Positions 58,944 to 64,000 of a DNA stretch of 64,000 nt are shown one piece after another. Source of the DNA: Sclerotinia nivalis (Eukaryota; Ascomycota; Leotiomycetes; Helotiales; Sclerotiniaceae); assembly GCA_029531795.1 (NCBI GenBank), contig JAPEIS010000010.1, positions 868,001 through 932,000 of the forward strand. The letters are read 5' to 3'. A program made the translations under genes and the position numbers. Each line of letters starts with the position of its first letter. The stretch's first letter is position 1. The notes beneath the pieces were generated by a model. It saw nothing but the letters and a program-made list of their open reading frames with translations, did no database searches and had not been told where the DNA came from.

Positions 58944-60106
58944 CTACTTCTCCGGCCCGTGCTGACCACTCTGCTTCGCATCCCAGTCTTCAATCATCTT
59001 TAGCACATTTCTGGGCTTCCCATCGTATTTAACCAGTTTCATCCACTCTTCCAGACTCTTGATGCGACCAGGATGGATGCGATCCAGGATAGCAAGGTCT
59101 CGTGGGGGCGTAACTCCCTCGCCCCAATAGCGCCACCACGCCAAGAAGTTATCCGTCCAGAGCATGACAGACTCATCCCGATATACATCTGGACCAAGGG
59201 TCCAGTTGACATAGGCACCGGGATACGGCTCACACAATTTCTTATAGTCCTCGGAGGACACAAACTTGTGCGCACTTTGCTTGCCCGTGACCTTGGTGAA
59301 GGTCTCCGCGATCTCTGCAAAGTTGACAGCATCCGTTGTAACTGACAGGTCAAGACCAGCGGCCTCAGACGGATTGTCAAAAAGCCAGAGGTTGTAGACC
59401 CCAACGTCTTGAAGGGCAATAAAAGGGATTTTGCCGTCCTCTGGGATCAAATTAGCCTCAATCTACGCCAGAGACAATTTGGGGGCTTGAAGCGCTTACT
59501 TGCGGGATTTAACCATACAAAAGATCCATCCGGCTCTTCGTTGGGTACGAGCAAGCCACCCTGGAGCGTTTCCATATACGGCCCAGTGGTGAATAGTGAC
59601 GTCGTCATCCCCTCTTGTCCCTGGGCAAGGATAAACTGCCCAACTCTTCCCTTGCTAGTCATATGACCGCAGTGATAATCCTCATTCCAGTTGGCAATCT
59701 TTAGGCCATACTCAATGTTCGCCCAAATATAGTGCTGTACACCCTCGGTTCTGGCGATCTCGTACGCCCTGAAACCGTAAAAGAGCTCGTCCTTTTCCCC
59801 CAGGGTGAAGCCGTCGGTGTTGACCCAGGCGCCATACACGCCACGGAAAGCTTTGTGAAGGTCTTCTTGGTTATCCTGCCGGCCCTGGATAAGGGTCACA
59901 TTTCCGAGAGCGACGAGGTCCTTTGCGCGAGAAGAGTCGATGTTTCGAGTCAAGACTCGGACAGTGTATCGCCCACTCTCAGCAAGGGCTACATTCATGT
60001 CAATGAATGGAACTGGTCTATTTGGGCTTTGTCACTTACCTTTCACCACAGGAATACCTTGAGCACCTGTGCCGCCGATGACGAGGATTTCTTTCGATGG
60101 TGCCAT
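58944..60106 (-). CDS. NmrA-like NAD(P)-binding protein, three exons
   Basis: Three exons: 60040-60106, 59500-59988, 58944-59440; introns of 51 bp (GTAAGT...TAG) and 59 bp (GTAAGC...CAG). Joined length is 1053 nt, coding 350 residues. The start is ATG at 60104-60106. Residues 11-17 are GGTGAQG, the dinucleotide-binding turn of the Rossmann fold. Further conserved blocks are VRVLTRN, GVYGAWVNTDGF, FTTGPYMETL, QDVG and a C-terminal DRIHPGRIKSLEEW. This is the NmrA-like family of atypical short-chain dehydrogenases, known as redox sensors or regulators (NmrA, HSCARG) and as reductases; the YxxxK catalytic pair is not evident. Closely similar in layout to the divergent gene at 60871, so probably paralogs. 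Cytosolic (no signal peptide seen). Substrate or partner unknown. Confidence 0.93.
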
Positions 60107-60870
60107 TATGTCAAAATTGGCTGGAGGACTGTTGAAATTTGTAATTTTTAAGAATATAAAGCTTGCAAGCTGTATATGACTGTTTGGCTGTTTGTGATGA
60201 TGAGATGGCTTGAATCCTGTATTTATAATGATCGCAACATTGCATCTCTTCTATAAAGTTATCTGTAGTCACGGGGCATCTGGAGTCAAGATCATTGATT
60301 AGTGAACACTCCGTTTTACACCCATCTTTTGTGACAAACTTCCCCATTTTTGGTCATAGCGGTGGGGTATGCCCAGTTTGGATTATTGATCATGCTGGTG
60401 CGAATATTAGGGCCTAACACCGATGCTACCTACTTACAGGCTTTGTAAGCCTGCTAATCGGCCTGATTACAATACATGCGCTAGGAACGGTTTCTAGCAA
60501 TGCGCTCGGTGACCACTAGCTGACACCCAGTTACAAGCATCAGTCTCAACCCGGCTTAACTCTGTTCTTTGTGCATGGTTCAGCTAAGATATTGCTCTTT
60601 AAGTTTCCAGTTCGATATAGCGTCAAGTTGGTTAGAATGCTGCCGGTACGAATATTAGGCTGATTGAAAGGATCCATGGTTTGCAAGCGGGATGCGATCA
60701 AAGACGCTCGAGACTTAACCCACTAATGATTCATAAGATTATTAATCACGACAATGTTATAAAACTCAAGTAGCCACCATTACTCGGGTCAATTGTATTC
60801 AAAAGCCCATTTTCTTCATAGTCATCAAAACACCAGCAAGCTGCTTATCAAGTCAACTTCGAAATCAAAG
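60107..60870. promoter_or_regulatory. Shared divergent promoter region of the NmrA-like pair
   Basis: 764 bp between the two start codons. TATA-like boxes face both genes: TATAAATA on the minus strand at 60220-60227, and TATAAAA at 60759-60765 on the plus strand, each about 110 bp from its ATG. In between are a perfect inverted repeat CAGGCTT-TGT-AAGCCTG (60437-60453), a near-palindrome CTAGGAAC/GTTTCTAG (about 60480-60497), and a duplicated motif ATGCTG..GTRCGAATATTAGG (60392-60411, 60637-60659). The regulator is unknown; co-regulation is inference. Confidence 0.6.
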
Positions 60871-61953
60871 ATGGCCGAACGCCGCATTTTCGTGATTGGT
60901 GCTACCGGCGCCCAAGGCATACCCGTATGCCGCGGGCTCGCAAAGGACGGCGGCTACAGCCTGCGCGTCCTGACGCGCGATTCTACATCAGCTCGGGCAC
61001 GGGAGCTTGCTAAACTGGGAGACGTCGAGTTCATCGAGGGGACCTTTGCCAATGAAGGCGATCTCCGCAAGGGGCTTGCGGGGTGCTGGGGAGCCTTCAT
61101 CAACATCGATGGGTTCAACTGCGGCGAAAAAACCGAGACCTACTGGACCATCCGCACTTATGAGCTGGCGGTCGAGCTGGGTATCAAGTTTTTCGTGTTC
61201 GGAAACCTTGACTATGTCTACAAGAAGAGCGGCTACAACCCAAAATTTCGGGTCGGACACTACGATGGCAAGGGGCGTCTTGCGGAGTGGATGCTACAGC
61301 AGAGGAAGGGCAACAACATGGGTGTCGCCATCTTCACGACGGGTCCGTACATGGAGATGACGGTCACGGCGAAGACCCTCATGACCCCGCAGTTCGAGGA
61401 CGGGGTTGTCATTTGGAGAGCTCCGCTTGGCGAAGGGGCGGTTCCACACGTCTCCCTCGATGATTGCGAGTACTACGCCCGCTGGTTGTTTGATCACCCT
61501 GACGAATCCGATGGGATGGACCTGGAAGTCGCCATTGATCATATCCATTACGAAGATATGGCCGCTGCGTTCGAAAAGGCAACAGGAAAACCGGCTCGCT
61601 ACATTGATGTCCCAAAAGATATCTACCTTAAGCACATGCCAGTTTCCGACGACGAACCGGCCGGATATAACGCCGACCCGAATGACCCGGCAACAATGAG
61701 CTTCAAAGACAACTTTTCCGGGTTTTGGACGATGTGGGCCAATTCTGGAAGCAACAAAGGAGTTATCAGGCGGGACTACGCGCTGATGGACAAGATTCAT
61801 CCCAACAGGATCAAGACAGCTGAGGAATTCTTCAGGAGGGAGGACAAGAAGCTCCTGGCTGCTGGCCGCGGGGGACTGTTTGAAGCCATTCAGACCAACA
61901 GCTTGGCAACTATTCTGAAGATGTCTGCTGACAACAGAACGGGAAAATTGTAA
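60871..61953 (+). CDS. NmrA-like NAD(P)-binding protein, intronless
   Basis: 360 residues. I chose ATG at 60871 because it starts the Rossmann strand MAERRIFVIG directly; the open frame extends upstream to 60793 only from a TTG. GATGAQG at residues 10-16 is the nucleotide-binding turn. Matching blocks with the divergent gene: LRVLTRDS, GCWGAFINIDGFN, FTTGPYMEM, HVSLDDCEYYA, KATGKPARY, DKIHPNRIKTAEEF. The family covers redox-sensing regulators and NAD(P)H-dependent reductases; no YxxxK catalytic pair is obvious, so a regulatory or isoflavone-reductase-like role is possible. No introns, whereas its neighbour has two. A C-terminal extension of about 20 residues follows. No sign of RIP. Confidence 0.95.
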   Translation: MAERRIFVIGATGAQGIPVCRGLAKDGGYSLRVLTRDSTSARARELAKLGDVEFIEGTFANEGDLRKGLAGCWGAFINIDGFNCGEKTETYWTIRTYELAVELGIKFFVFGNLDYVYKKSGYNPKFRVGHYDGKGRLAEWMLQQRKGNNMGVAIFTTGPYMEMTVTAKTLMTPQFEDGVVIWRAPLGEGAVPHVSLDDCEYYARWLFDHPDESDGMDLEVAIDHIHYEDMAAAFEKATGKPARYIDVPKDIYLKHMPVSDDEPAGYNADPNDPATMSFKDNFSGFWTMWANSGSNKGVIRRDYALMDKIHPNRIKTAEEFFRREDKKLLAAGRGGLFEAIQTNSLATILKMSADNRTGKL

Positions 61954-62220
61954 GTAGCTGGAATGGAGTAGACTGGAACGCTTGGCGAGGGCCGTCCCAC
62001 GCTGGACTTGAAGTTCATGTTCTTGCCGGTTTAGTGATGGTGCAACAGTCTCGTCAGCCGCAAGTGCTCAGCGCGAGCCAAATGTAAACTGTCCATAAGA
62101 ATATTACAAAACTAAATGAATAATTCAACATTTGAAGCCCGCAAGAAACTGGTCGCTTAATATCGACATTACATTACTTCAATAGAATTTTGCGAATTTC
62201 TTCTAATTCTATTTAGATTA
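61954..62220. other. 3' flank of the gene island
   Basis: Mixed composition to about 62110 (probable 3' UTR), then AT-rich. No clear polyadenylation signal can be named. Ends at the LTR of Copia-A2. Confidence 0.4.
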
Positions 62221-62623
62221 TGTCACGGGTAATTATATATTATCTAAATCACATGTAAATGATCTATGATCAATACATCATTGTATGATCATCATACTCT
62301 TTCCTACGTTATTTATATCGTACGATCATTGTATGTTTTCTAATATCATTCGTATTCAGGTTATTCTAAATCCTTGGTTATCCTTACGATTAATCAAGAT
62401 GATCCTGATATGATATAATTAGAAATTATACCTTAATAATATATCTCATCAGTTAGATAACGAGAATCTAGTCTATATATACGATCCTCGATTGATAGGA
62501 TCGAGGGCAAATCAGATTTTCAATAAGTTCTTATTTAATTAGTTATTTAACTTTATTATTTCAATAGAATCATCTTCTCTTTGATCCTTTCAATGTACTT
62601 TGTGATCATACTATCTTGTAATA
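62221..62623 (+). repeat. Copia-A2 5' LTR (about 403 bp)
   Basis: TGTCACGGGTAAT...CTATCTTGTAATA, with both ends matching the Copia-A1 LTR. Internal differences give it about 44 bp more than the 359-bp Copia-A1 3' LTR. A TATA-like TATATATACG lies near 62475. Confidence 0.82.
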
Positions 62624-63113
62624 GTTATAAGCCTAGTAGTTTTTAATCTGTTCAAACTTCTATTCGACGATTACTTAGCTCACAAAGAATCATCTTTCTT
62701 CATTTCAATTCTATCTTCTTTATAAGTTCAAATATTCGAATTTTCTCAATTACTTTTCTTTCAATATAGCGAAAGATCAAAATGATTTTTTTATTCTTAT
62801 TATTTGTGCTCAATGGTTAGAGTGGTATCTTCGTTTGAAGAACAAATGCTTGATTTAAGGAATCTGGGAATAAATCAATCCAGATATTGATCCATTCGTT
62901 TCCATTTCAAGTATTATTACTCCAAACTTAGATCTAGCGGATAAACCAATTCGTACTTAGATTGATTGATTAACAATCAAACCTTCTGTTTTCCTTTTCG
63001 CTATCGATCTTCAAGCGAAATACGATCGAATTAATCAAACTCGATATCAAAAGAAATTCTCGGAATACTTTGTAACAATTCAAACAAAAAAAAATCTAAG
63101 TAGAGATACTAAA
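62624..63113 (+). other. Copia-A2 leader
   Basis: 490 bp without a frame. Contains TGCTCAATGGTTAGAGTGGT (62808-62827), which resembles a tRNA D-arm/A-box, followed by CTTCGTTTGAAG, a short hairpin. No B-box follows. A primer-binding site cannot be named with confidence. Confidence 0.45.
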
Positions 63114-64000
63114 ATGAACGATTCCGATGGTTATATATTAGAATCTGTTCCATTTAAATCCATTGTTTTACTTCTAATTACTTTCTAAGATATATCCATG
63201 GAATTCAACACTCTTCAAATAGAATATCAATATCAATAACAAGAATATATACAGAATTATAAAGCTTTTCGAGATATCTACAAATAGATTAAATTATTTA
63301 TCAATCAAATATATTTTATAAAGTTATCAATTCTCAATAAAAGTACAACAACTCTCCTTTTCAAAACAATCATTTTTTCATTCAAACAAAAGCTTATATC
63401 AACAGTAACTTCTGCTAAACTAATAATTCTCTACGAATATCAATCTGTTCTAGCACAAATATTGTTTGGTAAAACCGATTTTGTCAAATGGTACAGGGAT
63501 TGGATAATCGCTTTCATCAAAGCTCAAGCATATAAGATCACAAAAATATAGAATGAAATCGTTATTAATGCTTTTCTATAGACAATTGATATCAAAATAC
63601 TCTTAATCTAAGCAAATACTATGATAATATAGATTGAGATGAACAATCAATTCGGAATACCAAATCTTTTATTCAAATAACTTGATGATATTTTTGAAGG
63701 ATTAATCTTTTAGAATTCGATTACTTTTAAAGCCAAAAAAGGTATATATTCTATTCTTAACTTTTTTCAAAATAATAAAAAATCTAAAAAGAATAAAAAG
63801 GGATTCAATTCTAAAAGTAATCAAAATATTAATAAAACTTGAAATTGTTCTTACAAAACGGAAGCCAAATAGAAGAATGGTTTTGAATATCAATATTCTA
63901 TAAGCAATTATCGAATCATAGAATTAACGCTTATTGACAAAACAAATCCGATATCCAGATAATCTTATACCGATTCTGATCTCAAAGCAATTAGGGATCG
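63114..64000 (+). pseudogene. Copia-A2 gag, partial
   Basis: ATG at 63114 opens a frame (NDSDGYILESVPFKSIVL) that soon stops. Later blocks align with the Copia-A1 gag: EFNTLQIEYQYQ, LFGKTDFVKWYRDWIIAFIKAQAYKITK, IEMNNQFGIPNLLFK. A decayed Cys block (NCSYKTEAK) sits near 63850 in the zinc-knuckle position. Continues past the window end. Confidence 0.75.

Larger units (their letters stand above)
62221..64000 (+). mobile_element. Copia-A2, Ty1/Copia element, cut by window end
   Basis: Same family as Copia-A1, opposite orientation: 5' LTR, noncoding leader, then gag frames that continue off the window. The stop-filled gag shows it is also RIP-degraded. The inner boundary at 62221 is the edge of the gene island. 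Confidence 0.85.

Noticed and set aside
60111..60347. 78-codon minus-strand ORF upstream of the minus NmrA-like gene
   Set aside because: It lies in the 5' region of that gene, spans its TATA-like box, and shows no domain; probably a chance frame.
61288..61800. Long antisense frames inside the plus-strand NmrA-like gene
   Set aside because: They mirror the codon pattern of an intact conserved gene in GC-balanced DNA; no independent support.
58944..61953. NmrA-like pair as part of a secondary-metabolite cluster
   Set aside because: No synthase, transporter or regulator gene is present in the window; the neighbours are only decayed transposons.
62808..62880. Possible tRNA gene in the Copia-A2 leader
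   Set aside because: A D-arm-like segment and a short anticodon-like hairpin are present, but the T-arm and acceptor stem do not form; more likely leader sequence.

Overview
The window looks like a repeat-rich, AT-rich compartment of a filamentous ascomycete (Pezizomycotina). Fungal-type Ty3/Gypsy, Ty1/Copia, Tad1-like LINE and pogo/Fot1-like relics lie nested inside one another. Their reading frames are broken by stops, and duplicated copies differ almost only by C-to-T and G-to-A changes, as expected from repeat-induced point mutation (RIP). The only convincing host genes are in a sharply bounded, balanced-GC island at about 58.4-62.2 kb. Family names below (Copia-A, Gypsy-B, and so on) are labels made for this window.

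Left nest, 1-35.7 kb. The oldest layer is a minus-strand Copia relic (Copia-B), now in pieces at 1-147, 20448-22980 and 35626-35742. Copia-A1 (148-20447, TSD ACTCC) split it. Gypsy-A (5167-17997, TSD CCGAA) sits in the Copia-A1 integrase. LINE-1 (12062-17910, 13-bp TSD) sits in the 5' LTR of Gypsy-A. A solo LTR (9176-9473) also sits in Gypsy-A, and a pogo-like relic sits in the Copia-A1 5' LTR. Further right, Gypsy-C1 (22981-35620, TSD TAATA) also split Copia-B. Gypsy-C1 contains Gypsy-B1 (23500-30281, TSD ATAAT) and a solo LTR of its own family (33558-33770, TSD TAGAA).

Right nest, 35.7-58.0 kb. After a solo LTR (35743-35985), a Gypsy-C2 gag fragment was hit twice at the same site by head-to-tail LINEs: LINE-2 (36243-50942) and LINE-3 (50961-56682). 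LINE-2 was then split by Gypsy-B2 (36908-45897, TSD ATATT). Gypsy-B2 is unusual in having three LTRs and a duplicated 3' half. The rest of Gypsy-C2 (56683-58042) carries another solo LTR (57098-57340, TSD ATATC).

Gene island, 58.4-62.2 kb. Two NmrA-like, NAD(P)-binding Rossmann genes are transcribed divergently from a 764-bp shared intergenic region: 58944-60106 on the minus strand (three exons) and 60871-61953 on the plus strand (intronless). Both reading frames are intact. They are probably diverged paralogs that sense redox state or act as reductase-like proteins; substrate and target are unknown. To the right, a second Copia-A copy (62221-64000) runs off the window.

The points most worth a second look are: an uninterrupted ORF antisense to Gypsy-A; the hairpin-packed 213-bp LTR of Gypsy-C; the conserved hairpins in the LINE 3' tails; the three-LTR Gypsy-B2; the LINE pair sharing one target site; and the divergent NmrA-like pair.
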